NCBI GenBank assembly: GCA_963920525.1 | Contig: OY986435.1 | Span: forward strand, 97,806,115 to 97,870,114 | DNA length: 64,000 bases | Direction of reading: 5' to 3' | DNA from: Dichetophora obliterata | Taxonomy: Eukaryota > Arthropoda > Insecta > Diptera > Sciomyzidae | In this document: piece by piece, positions 46,080 through 56,910 of the stretch | How the letters are laid out: the number at the start of each line of letters is the position of its first letter | Position numbering within the stretch: the first letter of the stretch is position 1 | Translations under genes and position numbers: made by a program | Notes under the pieces: model-generated | The model's input: only the letters and a program-made list of their open reading frames with translations | What the model was told of the DNA's origin: nothing | Databases searched by the model: none

Positions 46080-48636
46080 AAAGTTTTTTCTAAATGACCT
46101 CTATATTAATTATGTTGACTTTATATGATTTAAATACAAATTCTAAATGTTTGATAGTTTAAATCATACTTGATTTTAAATACAAATTCTAGTTGTTTGA
46201 TAGTTTAAAATCGTTTATTGAGCTTAAGGTCAAAGTTAGAACAATTAATTGTTCTAACGAATTTTTCCAAAGAAACAACAACAACAACAAAGTTTTTTCA
46301 ATATGAAAAGGAAAAAATCACTAGCTGATCTGATTGCAATTTCTACTCTGCTAAAAGCGTCATCAGAAATCTTTGTGATACCCGTGCAAGCGCGCGCTAA
46401 CGCACTGCACCATCGGGGCGATGAGATTTGAAGCGTCAATTTCTCAGTTTTTCCTCCATTTCATAATGTCACATTTGTTGTTGTATTTCTGTTTTACTTT
46501 AGTTTCTATGCTTATGTTATTATATGTAGTCCAACAGCCTGCTGGAAGTCTGCACTAACAAAGCATGTTTACTGAAGTTGTTTTTAGAATTTTTGCTGAT
46601 TTTGTTTTCAGCTGTTTCCGTTTGGTCGAGCTCTACCATTTGATTAAAGTTTTTTCTAAATGACCTCTATATTAATTATGTTGACTTTATATGATTTAAA
46701 TACAAATTCTAAATGTTTGATAGTTTAAATCATACTTGATTTTAAATACAAATTCTAGTTGTTTGATAGTTTAAAATCGTTTATTGAGCTTAAGGTCAAA
46801 GTTAGAACAATTAATTGTTCTAACGAATTTTTCCAAAGAAACAACAACAACAACAAAGTTTTTTCAATATGAAAAGGAAAAAATCACTAGCTGATCTGAT
46901 TGCAATTTCTACTCTGCTAAAAGCGTCATCAGAAATCTTTGTGATACCCGTGCAAGCGCGCGCTAACGCACTGCACCATCGGGGCGATGAGATTTGAAGC
47001 GTCAATTTCTCAGTTTTTCCTCCATTTCATAATGTCACATTTGTTGTTGTATTTCTGTTTTACTTTAGTTTCTATGCTTATGTTATTATATGTAGTCCAA
47101 CAGCCTGCTGGAAGTCTGCACTAACAAAGCATGTTTACTGAAGTTGTTTTTAGAATTTTTGCTGATTTTGTTTTCAGCTGTTTCCGTTTGGTCGAGCTCT
47201 ACCATTTGATTAAAGTTTTTTCTAAATGACCTCTATATTAATTATGTTGACTTTATATGATTTAAATACAAATTCTAAATGTTTGATAGTTTAAATCATA
47301 CTTGATTTTAAATACAAATTCTAGTTGTTTGATAGTTTAAAATCGTTTATTGAGCTTAAGGTCAAAGTTAGAACAATTAATTGTTCTAACGAATTTTTCC
47401 AAAGAAACAACAACAACAACAAAGTTTTTTCAATATGAAAAGGAAAAAATCACTAGCTGATCTGATTGCAATTTCTACTCTGCTAAAAGCGTCATCAGAA
47501 ATCTTTGTGATACCCGTGCAAGCGCGCGCTAACGCACTGCACCATCAAACAACTAGAATTTGTATTTAAAATCAAGTATGATTTAAACTATCAAACATTT
47601 AGAATTTGTATTTAAATCATATAAAGTCAACATAATTAATATAGAGGTCATTTAGAAAAAACTTTAATCAAATGGTAGAGCTCGACCAAACGGAAACAGC
47701 TGAAAACAAAATCAGCAAAAATTCTAAAAACAACTTCAGTAAACATGCTTTGTTAGTGCAGACTTCCAGCAGGCTGTTGGACTACATATAATAACATAAG
47801 CATAGAAACTAAAGTAAAACAGAAATACAACAACAAATGTGACATTATGAAATGGAGGAAAAACTGAGAAATTGACGCTTCAAATCTCATCGCCCCGATG
47901 GTGCAGTGCGTTAGCGCGCGCTTGCACGGGTATCACAAAGATTTCTGATGACGCTTTTAGCAGAGTAGAAATTGCAATCAGATCAGCTAGTGATTTTTTC
48001 CTTTTCATATTGAAAAAACTTTGTTGTTGTTGTTGTTTCTTTGGAAAAATTCGTTAGAACAATTAATTGTTCTAACTTTGACCTTAAGCTCAATAAACGA
48101 TTTTAAACTATCAAACAACTAGAATTTGTATTTAAAATCAAGTATGATTTAAACTATCAAACATTTAGAATTTGTATTTAAATCATATAAAGTCAACATA
48201 ATTAATATAGAGGTCATTTAGAAAAAACTTTAATCAAATGGTAGAGCTCGACCAAACGGAAACAGCTGAAAACAAAATCAGCAAAAATTCTAAAAACAAC
48301 TTTAGTAAACATGCTTTGTTAGTGCAGACTTCCAGCAGGCTGTTGGACTACATATAATAACATAAGCATAGAAACTAAAGTAAAACAGAAATACAACAAC
48401 AAATGTGACATTATGAAATGGAGGAAAAACTGAGAAATTGACGCTTCAAATCTCATCGCCCCGATGGTGCAGTGCGTTAGCGCGCGCTTGCACGGGTATC
48501 ACAAAGATTTCTGATGACGCTTTTAGCAGAGTAGAAATTGCAATCAGATCAGCTAGTGATTTTTTCCTTTTCATATTGAAAAAACTTTGTTGTTGTTGTT
48601 GTTTCTTTGGAAAAATTCGTTAGAACAATTAATTGT
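46080..48636. repeat. Head-to-head array of 566-bp units (2.56-kb inverted repeat)
   Basis: Forward copies start at 46080 and 46646 (full, 566-bp period) and at 47212 (cut at 47546). Immediately after, reverse-complement copies follow: a partial (47547 to about 47671), a full one (to about 48237) and a partial one that ends inside its palindrome near 48636. By eye the units are almost identical; the one change I saw is C to T near 48302 between the two reverse copies. Each full unit holds CAACAACAACAACAAAG, the 24-nt palindrome with half-site GTTAGAACAATT, and a GC-rich block GTGCAAGCGCGCGCTAACGC. A 61-codon frame recurs in each unit but looks incidental. Transcription through the array would give a hairpin with arms of about 1 kb. 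Confidence 0.92.
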
Positions 48637-48642
48637 CAACAT

Positions 48643-48656
48643 GATTTTTTGATATT
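48643..48656. repeat. 14-bp direct repeat at the right edge of the array
   Basis: GATTTTTTGATATT is identical to 46066-46079. Confidence 0.5.
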
Positions 48657-50134
48657 TCTTATGGTCAAGTCAAAAACATATTAAGTCCCACAAAGTCCTT
48701 AAAAATCGTTTATTTGTGAATGACACAGTTTTTATTAAATCCTGATAAATTCTATTTGCGATACTTATGACATTTCTGATTCAATTCATTCCTTCAAAAC
48801 TTAACTAAAAACTTAACTCAACTCTTAACTAGTTGCACATTATTTGACACATGACAAAACCTTTCTAGCATCTCTCCTGAGACTTTAAACTTTTGAGATT
48901 ACATTAAAAATTTTATAGAGAAATGAGTATTCATAAATTTTACTCCATCCAAAGACCACGTTCATAGTAGACGCTTTGGCTGAAGCTGATTCATAAAGCT
49001 GCTTTGTCGAGCTTTTCTTGATCAAAGTGAACGCTTATTCAACGCTTCACAAAATAGCTTCTTGAGCTTATTGGAGCAATCGAGATGGAGATATAAACGC
49101 TGAAAAGCATTAAAAAAGTAGCTTTCCTTGTGTTGTTTACTTTACCTGTATGAGAAAATTCAGTTTTGTTGATCTAACAGAAGTATGAACCTCTTGATTC
49201 CGAGCTGTAATTACAAAAATTCTATCGATAGTGATATTTAATGAAGTAGTAAAAATACAAATACAAATTACAAAGTTCGTATATAAGAGCATGCTTAACC
49301 CTTTCATGCCCGAATTAAAATAGGCTAACTATTTTTTGAGGTCAGATGCATGTAAGTCTTCATTCAAATATGAACTGAAAAAAATTTGAAAGTTCTTGGT
49401 GCCCGGGTTCGTTAGTTACTGGATGTTTCTTATTTGCACCAATGGGCAGTTATTGGACAAAATGAACACTTTTTCATTATTTTTTTTTATGTTTAACACT
49501 CTCTTACATTTACTTATTTATATTGTGCACTTGGTTTTACAATTGAACAATTATTATAATGTTTTTAAGCACTTTTTGTATAAAAACTTTTTTGCGAAAC
49601 GATCCGGATCTTGATTTCGACTATATTATTCTACGGAGAACGGCTACAACAAATAACTGCACTGAGACAAAGGGGCTCTTTAGTGCGATTACCCTTAAAC
49701 AGACATTTATGGCAAACGTATTTGATTTAATTATTATGTACTTTGTTTCAAATATGAAAGGACCTTGACATGCGATTTAAATGCAAAAATCCTTAAATTA
49801 AAGTAAAACCAAATTAAATTCAGGTGAAGCAAACTTAACTACGCGCTAAACTTAATTTAAGGATGGTGTGCATTTGAGTATTTTTGAAATGCACTTAGGT
49901 ATAATTAAATAAGTGTTTGAATAAATTATATATAATATAATTAAATTAACTAATGCATGACGTTACAAAAAACAGAAGTGATTTTTAATTTGAATTACAG
50001 AATTTGCAGAACTTTCTAAGTTGGGCAAGACTTTTTGCATAAAACTTTTTTAAGAGGGTTTGAATTAAGATAAGTTTAGTTTCAAAGTGTTTTTTTTTAT
50101 TAGGCTTTTTGATCTCGCGTTACGTTAATTAAAT
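48657..50134. other. No gene seen
   Basis: AT-rich. The open frames at 49396-49768 encode hydrophobic or low-complexity peptides without a recognisable domain. Confidence 0.45.
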
Positions 50135-50510
50135 TTTTATTGCAGTTCAATTCGGTAATTACGTAATAAGGTAGTAAAGTAATTATGTAATTTAGTTATT
50201 AAAAAACAAATTTAATATATTGTGCCTTCCTTGCTTCAACCATTTTTTCATTATCTTTAGCCAATGCCTTCCATTTTTACTAAAACAAAAAAGCTTACGA
50301 AACATTTACTATACATGTACGAAAAAGAAAAACTACTTTTGTGAAACAGTGCAGACGCTTTGATCATCGTAGTTAATGAATTTATGTAGAAATTTCTTGA
50401 ATAAAAAAATGAAAATGTTTCTCATTGATAATATCATAAAATTGTAAGCTTTTAATAGGTTTTAATTTTTTGGTCACGATAGACTTTTTCCTGGAAATGT
50501 CCATAGTATA
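50135..50510 (-). repeat. Dispersed repeat, inverted partner at 21635-22010
   Basis: Read on the minus strand it parallels 21635-22010, including the frame KWKALAKDNEKMVEA and the CCTGGAAA/TCTATCGTGACC end. It appears somewhat better preserved in the coding-like part. Confidence 0.6.
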
Positions 50511-51672
50511 TACACAAAGCGTATTTCTTAACATAAATGATGTTGCTGCGTTTGCAAATTTAATACAAAGCAATTTCAAAGCAAGCAAAATTAAAAAAAA
50601 AGCCCTAACTACGATTACGAACGAAATGTTATATTCAAGCGTACAATTTTTTTAACTCAAAAACACAGTATTTTAAAAAAATTTAATGGACAAGAAATAA
50701 AGCCTCAAATTTTTTATTTATTACCATCGTTTAATTAATTAATTGTGCTTAACTGTTTAGTGTTAGCAATTTACGAATTAATGCACAAAAAACAATCTTA
50801 TTTCTCACAACAGGCTTGCTTGACACCAACAAGTCAAACAATTTATTATGGCACCTTGTTATTAATTAAATCCATTCAAGTGTAAATAACATTTTTCAAC
50901 ACACAAAGATACGTATACTCACACATGTGCACGACAAACACGCACTTCCGCCAAGTGTCCCATATCTGTGGGTGGTCACGAAGAACTTTACTAAAATAAG
51001 AGCTTTTTACTTGGCTCAAAAGCTTATGTTAAAAAAACACATTTGTGCGTGTACACAGTATCACACAAACTTTCAACATGCTTATCCCAGTTTTAAAAGG
51101 AGCCCTGCTGTATTTCTGTCGGCAACATGTCTTGGAAGTTTAGCAGACATGCTCGCCTCCATGCCCTCTTATATCTTTTTTCTAGAGGCATGTCTTAGGA
51201 CAGCATGTCTATCAAATGAACTGGTGTAGCAGCAATGCTGCATGCATAATATTTCTATTCGTAACACTGCCATGCAAAGCTTCTTCAGATGATAAGCCGT
51301 TCGGAGTCGGCATAAAACTCGCAGGTCCAGTTCTCGATAATTTCTGTTCAAACATTTAATAACATGCACAGCACAATTGATCAATTGAAGCTCGGTAAAA
51401 GCCCTTTCAAGGGCTGGAATGGCCAGTTTTTTTATGTTTATAATTCTTTCAACATAGTTTCAGCGAGTATCCAAGGCAAGTTACGTCTAAGCTTATTACA
51501 ATTTTTAAAAACTAGGAAAATACTTTTGAAGATCAGAAAAGAAGTGTAACAGAAGTTACATTTTATTTAATTTAACCCATATACCTATATCATTATATTT
51601 ACAAAAACAAATTCAAATTAATTACATCACAGTTGTTCTTATTTATACATCATTCATTTTACTTAAATACGT
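50511..51672. other. No gene seen
   Basis: A 100-codon frame at 50927-51229 shows no signal peptide, domain or codon pattern that would support it as a gene. Confidence 0.4.
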
Positions 51673-52419
51673 TGTTCGAGTTCCAAAAAAAACACTCACA
51701 AGGTTTTTATTATAATAATAATATTTTGCATTGAGTGTATGTAGAATAACAAAATAACTTGCTTCGCTAATCGAATGTTGTTGTTGCCATCATGCACAAG
51801 TTTTGTTTTCGTACTCATCTGCACCTGCAAATAATATTTTGTACTGACCTTCAAATATTTCATCACATTTGTAGCAATAAGCAACTAATCACGCCACTTT
51901 TCGGTAAAATTCTTTTACTTCATCATCATCTTCGACACCACCACCAACACCACCACCCCCACCTCCACACTTCATCGTCGACTCCATGCATGGAAAAAAC
52001 AAGTTCACATTGTCGTACCAACAACAACAACCACCTGCTCTTTGTCATCGCTTAGGTCACATTTTTGGATAATCAACAACAACAACAACAACAACACACA
52101 TCGTTCACCGCTAAGCAAGTAGTAATGGAAAAGTACGTGCATAAAAAATGCAATTGGTGGCGCGACGTTTCTCCCCATATAATTGTTTTCGCTGCTGCTA
52201 GGGTCGCATCAGCATCACTAAAAACTACCTACTCACTTCTCGCTTTATCTTCGCACGGAACAGCCAACATTTCTTACTGCAGCAAATAAAACTATAAAAT
52301 CATTAGAGTTGAATTAGAGTTAATAAAATTAATTTACATAGAAAGTTTTTCTTTTTGCTTTTTTCTTAATTTTGGCTGCGATTAATAAAGGAACCAAAAA
52401 AGGCTTTGGCTCCTCACCA
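51673..52419 (+). repeat. BEL LTR 1
   Basis: 747 bp, TG...CA ends. It contains a (CAA)n run near 52073-52096, CCACCACC-rich tracts near 51937-51965 and an AATAAAAC poly(A)-signal-like site near 52284. It carries the promoter and the transcript end signals in such elements. Short open frames inside are incidental. Confidence 0.93.
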
Positions 52420-52423
52420 TTTT

Positions 52424-52441
52424 TGGTCCTTCGAGCCGGAT
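52424..52441 (+). other. Primer-binding site matching tRNA-Tyr, copy 1
   Basis: TGGTCCTTCGAGCCGGAT, 4 nt after the LTR, is complementary to the 3' end (CCA included) of insect tRNA-Tyr as I remember it. It would prime minus-strand DNA synthesis. The same site recurs at 57662-57679. Confidence 0.8.
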
Positions 52442-52458
52442 ATTCGCAAGGAACATCC

Positions 52459-55400
52459 ATGGAAGACAATTTATTGGAATTCGAGGCTGAGGAGACCCTT
52501 ACTCCCCAGCGCACCAATGCATCGCACCAGGCGCGAGTTAAAAGGTTGCAACGGCAACAAATTATAGATCGCATTGGACGATTGAAGACAGCGGAGGACT
52601 GGCAGAACATGTCAGTACATCAACTTGAGGTGAAATTATCGCTCCTTGAACGCCATTACGAGACCTTTGACCGAGTGCAGTGCGATCTGGAGTACCTCGA
52701 CGTAAATGAATTTCTGTGTGACCACCGGACAACGTTCGAAACCTCATTTGCTGAATTAAAAGCTTTGCTTATCGAAGCAAAAGCAGTCGCCCGCAGTGAC
52801 AGCGCTGTAGACACCTTAAGCAGCACACGCATTGCTCCACCAAATACATCGTCGTCGCTCAAGCATCTGAACTTGCCAAAGTTGCAGCTGACAAGATTCA
52901 GTGGACTCCATCGCGAGTGGCTGGACTTTTTTAGCATGTTCTCGGTGCTTATCCACAACAATGCTGAGCTGACAAATATTGAAAAGTTTCAATACTTGCG
53001 TTCCTGCTTAACTGACGATGCAGCGCGGCTTGTGCAAGCACTTGAGGTCACTGCAGAGAATTATCATCGTGCGCTTGAGCTTCTGACTAGCAGGTATGAC
53101 AATAAAAGGTACATCTTTCAAGCTCACTTAAAGCATATTTTTAATGTCCAAAATATTTTCAAATGCAATGTGGCGTCAATTCGCGAGTTTGTTGATGCAG
53201 TTAATGCAAATCTGCGCGCAATGCAGTCACTCGCTTCGAGAGCTCAAATTGGTGATGGTATTCTTCTGCATTTAATTACATCGAAATTAGATCAAGACAC
53301 CCAGACCAAGTGGGAAGAAGAAGTTGCCTCCAAATGCGACTGCGGTGTTGCGTTTCAACTACCGACATGGGAAGACTTATCGATGTTTTTGGAAAGGCGC
53401 TGCCAAACCTTCGATATAATTGAAGCCAATCGATCACCGCACAACCCGCCAACGAGTACACTTGCATCGCAACATCGTTCATCGTCATCGGCTGCAAAGG
53501 CAAACCGCATTCAACAAGTCACTCTCGTCACTAGCAACTCGCAACAATCAAAATGCAAATTTTGCAACACCACACCCAACCACAACGCATTCGTATGCTC
53601 AAAATTTATGGATTTGAGTCCAATGGACCGCTACAACTTGGTCAAACGTCTAAATTTGTGTTTAAATTGCTTAGCAGCAAATCATGTCTCAAGCAATTGT
53701 CCATCACTTAACCGCTGTCAACAGTGTCATGTAAGTCACCACACTCTCCTCCATAGACAGAAAACTATCACCAACGACGGATCAGCAGCAAACAACCATG
53801 AAGCTAAACCAAGTGGAGGCCAATCCACTGTCTTTCAAATATCACAAGACAAAGCGGAGGTTTTATTGGGCACCGCTCACATTCAACTGTGCAATTCTGC
53901 AGGCGTGTCTATCATTGCTCGCGCTCTTTTAGATTCAGCCTCTCAGCTGAACTTCATAACAGAACGAATGGCTAATCATCTTCGAGTTTCACGAACAAGG
54001 GTCAACATGGATTTAGTTGGAATTGGTTCAAACGTCACGAATGCTCAGTATGCTTGCTATCTCATTATAAAATCATTGCACACTGGTTATTCAACAATTA
54101 TTGATGCCGTCATCATACCTGCAATAACAGCTTGCCAACCACGTCAGTCTATATGTATTCAAAATTGGAACATACCAAAAAATGTGAACTTAGCCGATTG
54201 TACTTTTAACAAGCCAGGGCCCGTTGATTGCCTCCTTGGTGCTGGCATATTCTACGATTTACTTCTAGTTGGACAAATTAAAATGCAAAATTCTCTACCG
54301 CTGCTTCAAAAAACCACGCTGGGATGGATAGTCTCAGGGCCATACTCCACGTCATCAAGTGTGTCATCATCGTTGTCACCATCCAGTTCGATTAGAGCAC
54401 CTGCAGTTTGTGTTACCACCTCACTTCAAGCTCATCTTGACGCATCTCTAGAGAAATTTTGGAACATCGAAAACAACTTGTCGTCATCATCGCATTTTTC
54501 AAGAGAGGAAATGGAGTGTGAAATATTCTTTCGGGACACAACCAGACGATGCCCCGTAAGTAACAAATTTATTGTCAGGTTGCCCTTTAAAGCAGATCCA
54601 AAATCGTTGGGACAATCACTTGAAATTGCTCGAAAAAGGTTTGCATCATTAGAAAATCGACTCAGTCGCAATCCATCACTTCACCAAGAGTATTCTCAAT
54701 TCATCGACGAATACATAAAGCTGCATCATATGGTTCCACTACAAAACCATCACCAAGTTAAGAGCACATCGTCGTACTACATTCCACATCACTGCGTTGT
54801 GAAAGCGGACAGTAGCTCAACTAAGCTTAGAGTCGTTTTCGATGCGTCATGCCGAACGTCATCCGGAAAGTCACTCAACGACATTTTAAGGATAGGACCT
54901 ACAATTCAAGATGACATCTTTACTATCTTAAGCCGTTTTCGCCGCCATAAATACGTTTTAGTTGCCGACATAGTAAAGATGTACCGCCAAATCATTGTCG
55001 ACAAAGAAGACGCTCAGTGGCAACGAATTCTGTGGAGAAATGAACCTAGCGACCTGATCACAACCTTCCAACTTCAAACTGTTACTTATGGTACATGTTG
55101 CGCACCATATTTAGCCGTAAAGTGTTTACAACAGCTGGCAAAGGAAGAAGCACTTTCTTTTCCTATTGGGTCAGCAGTCACTCTAAAAGATTTTTACGTA
55201 GACAATTTGATGACTGGCAGCGAAACCATCGAGGACACCATTCGCATAAAGGAACAAGTCGTTCAGCTTCTTGAACGTGGCGGTTTTCCACTTCGCAAAT
55301 TTGCTGCAAATCATCCAAAAATTATCGAAGACGTTCCACTGGCTGACAGAGAAGCAACTCTTATACTAGACAGCACGGAATACATTAAGGCTCTCGGTTT

Positions 55401-56127
55401 ACGATGGTCACCATCAGACGACAATTTTTTCTTCGGCTACAACAAACAAACTTCTTCGAAATCTACAAAAAGAGCAATACTATCACACATAGCCAGTTTC
55501 TTCGACCCGCTGGGAATCCTAAATCCAATTATTTTATCATGTAAGATCTTTATGCAACTTCTGTGGAAATTAAAGCTGCACTGGGACGAGAGCCTTCCTC
55601 AAAATGTTGCTACTTTATGGGAGAATCTTCATCAGCAATTTGCAGACATTGGCGAAATTCGCATTCCAAGGTTGGTAGCATTTCATTCGTACTCACAAAT
55701 TCACGCTTTTTCAGACGCCAGCACTAAGGCTTACGGCGCGTGCATATATGTGGTGTCAACTCTTGAAAGCGGCACAGCATCATCCCTGCTCTGTGCAAAA
55801 TCTCGTGTAGCTCCGACCAAAGAAGTAAGTTTGCCGCGACTGGAACTGTGCGCAGCATTATTGTTGGCAGAATTGCTGCAGTCAGTTAATGAGATCTACC
55901 CAGCCTCGCCAGAAAATATCTACTGTTGGACAGATTCTTCAATCACTCTAGCTTGGATTAAGGGTGAGCCGTGCCGCTGGACTCCGTTTGTCGCAAACAG
56001 GGTCCAGAATTTATTCGACTCAAAGAGCAGCAGTGGCCTAATGACGAGTCAATGTTACCTGAACACCCTCCAGAGCAACGCAAACAAGCTATTGTGTTAT
56101 TGGTTGAACCAGCAGCAGATCTCATAA
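52459..56127 (+). CDS. BEL gag-pol, truncated after RNase H, copy 1
   Basis: From the ATG at 52459 (MEDNLLEFEAEE) the frame has 1222 residues; an open upstream extension lacks an ATG. Gag: an N-terminal helical region, then a zinc knuckle Cys401-Cys404-His409-Cys414 in LCLNCLAANHVSSNC. Protease: active site at Asp492 in ALLDSASQLNFIT. RT: KLRVVFDASCRTSSGKSLND, LVADIVKMYRQI (first Asp) and DFYVDNLMTG, where Asp915 is kept but the next residue is Asn916 in place of the usual second Asp. RNase H: AFSDAST (Asp1086) and CWTDSS (Asp1159). After FVANRV the frame is shifted by a deletion and stops at 56125-56127. In intact BEL elements one long frame continues into integrase. The proteins would form a particle and copy RNA, but integration would need help in trans. 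Confidence 0.9.
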   Translation: MEDNLLEFEAEETLTPQRTNASHQARVKRLQRQQIIDRIGRLKTAEDWQNMSVHQLEVKLSLLERHYETFDRVQCDLEYLDVNEFLCDHRTTFETSFAELKALLIEAKAVARSDSAVDTLSSTRIAPPNTSSSLKHLNLPKLQLTRFSGLHREWLDFFSMFSVLIHNNAELTNIEKFQYLRSCLTDDAARLVQALEVTAENYHRALELLTSRYDNKRYIFQAHLKHIFNVQNIFKCNVASIREFVDAVNANLRAMQSLASRAQIGDGILLHLITSKLDQDTQTKWEEEVASKCDCGVAFQLPTWEDLSMFLERRCQTFDIIEANRSPHNPPTSTLASQHRSSSSAAKANRIQQVTLVTSNSQQSKCKFCNTTPNHNAFVCSKFMDLSPMDRYNLVKRLNLCLNCLAANHVSSNCPSLNRCQQCHVSHHTLLHRQKTITNDGSAANNHEAKPSGGQSTVFQISQDKAEVLLGTAHIQLCNSAGVSIIARALLDSASQLNFITERMANHLRVSRTRVNMDLVGIGSNVTNAQYACYLIIKSLHTGYSTIIDAVIIPAITACQPRQSICIQNWNIPKNVNLADCTFNKPGPVDCLLGAGIFYDLLLVGQIKMQNSLPLLQKTTLGWIVSGPYSTSSSVSSSLSPSSSIRAPAVCVTTSLQAHLDASLEKFWNIENNLSSSSHFSREEMECEIFFRDTTRRCPVSNKFIVRLPFKADPKSLGQSLEIARKRFASLENRLSRNPSLHQEYSQFIDEYIKLHHMVPLQNHHQVKSTSSYYIPHHCVVKADSSSTKLRVVFDASCRTSSGKSLNDILRIGPTIQDDIFTILSRFRRHKYVLVADIVKMYRQIIVDKEDAQWQRILWRNEPSDLITTFQLQTVTYGTCCAPYLAVKCLQQLAKEEALSFPIGSAVTLKDFYVDNLMTGSETIEDTIRIKEQVVQLLERGGFPLRKFAANHPKIIEDVPLADREATLILDSTEYIKALGLRWSPSDDNFFFGYNKQTSSKSTKRAILSHIASFFDPLGILNPIILSCKIFMQLLWKLKLHWDESLPQNVATLWENLHQQFADIGEIRIPRLVAFHSYSQIHAFSDASTKAYGACIYVVSTLESGTASSLLCAKSRVAPTKEVSLPRLELCAALLLAELLQSVNEIYPASPENIYCWTDSSITLAWIKGEPCRWTPFVANRVQNLFDSKSSSGLMTSQCYLNTLQSNANKLLCYWLNQQQIS

Positions 56128-56876
56128 CAAACATTAAATTTATTAACGACTACAACAAATTGCTTCGAATTTTTGCATACGTCAACCGGTTCATCACACG
56201 GACTACAAAGAAATCCGATAACTTTGAGATCGGAGCTGTAACAGCAGAAGAGCAGAAGAACACCGCACTCCAGACAGTATGCTGCTGCATACAACAAGCA
56301 ACATTTCGTGAAGAAATCAAAAATTTACAGTCCACCGCACAAGTGAATCGTCACTCTAAAATCGCATCGCTGTCACCATTTTTAAATGAAGGCCTAATCA
56401 GAGTTGGTGGCAGAATTCGTAATTCATCGCTTCCATTTGAGGCAAAACATCCAATACTTCTTCCACATTCGCATCCCTTTGTTCACACACTAATTCGGCA
56501 CCTTCATCGTCAACACCATCACGCTGGCTGCCAAACGTTGCTTCACACAAACACTGGTCTGTTGAAGAGATACCAATTTATGCAGTGGATTACACAACAA
56601 TTTTGGAATCGCTGGTACAACGAGTATCTTAAAGAGCTGCAACAAAAAACCAAGTGGACAAATACATCTCCTAATTTGCAAGTCAACGATTTGGTGGTGC
56701 TCAAAGAAGATAACCTGCCACCTCAGAAATGGGTTTTAGGCCGAGTCATTGAAACAATTCCAGGTTGGGATGGACAGGTGAGAGTGGCTGTGATCAAAAC
56801 CGCCGAAGGCAGTCACAAACGTGCGATAACAAAGTTATGCAAACTACCTCTAGAAGAAGCACCACCCCAAAAGTAA
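55998..56876 (+). pseudogene. BEL pol 3' part with integrase core deleted, copy 1
   Basis: In the +1-type shifted frame, GPEFIRLKEQQWPND picks up the pol sequence that normally follows RNase H. Between FVANRV and this point several tens of residues are missing. Next come LNEGLIRVGGRI and HPILLPHSHPFVHTLIRHLH, the start of the integrase zinc-binding domain, up to GCQTLLHT. The sequence then jumps (about 56544-56555) directly to QFMQWITQQFWNRWYNEYLK, LQVNDLVVLKEDNLPPQKWV and HKRAITKLCKLP, the C-terminal region. The CC half of the zinc site and all catalytic DDE residues are absent. It ends at TAA 56874-56876. Confidence 0.88.
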
Positions 56877-56880
56877 GTCT

Positions 56881-56910
56881 TTGAACGCATTGCGTTCAAG
56901 GGGGGGAGGA
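56881..56910 (+). promoter_or_regulatory. 19-nt palindrome and polypurine tract, copy 1
   Basis: TTGAACGCATTGCGTTCAA (9-bp arms, one-base centre) is followed at once by the polypurine tract AAGGGGGGGAGGA (56898-56910), which abuts LTR 2. The tract primes plus-strand synthesis in LTR elements. The palindrome's role is unknown. Confidence 0.8.

Noticed and set aside
46254..46439. A 61-codon frame repeated four times in the 566-bp array, with a CCCCCFFG-like end
   Set aside because: Its recurrence only reflects repeat identity. It covers CAA microsatellite sequence and a tRNA-like block and has no domain.
50927..51229. 100-codon open frame upstream of the BEL block
   Set aside because: No recognisable domain, no signal peptide and an unremarkable context. 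It is consistent with a chance frame.
51792..52289. His- and Gln-rich open frames within the BEL LTRs
   Set aside because: They come from CAC/CAA simple repeats inside the LTR and recur in each LTR. They are not likely genes.
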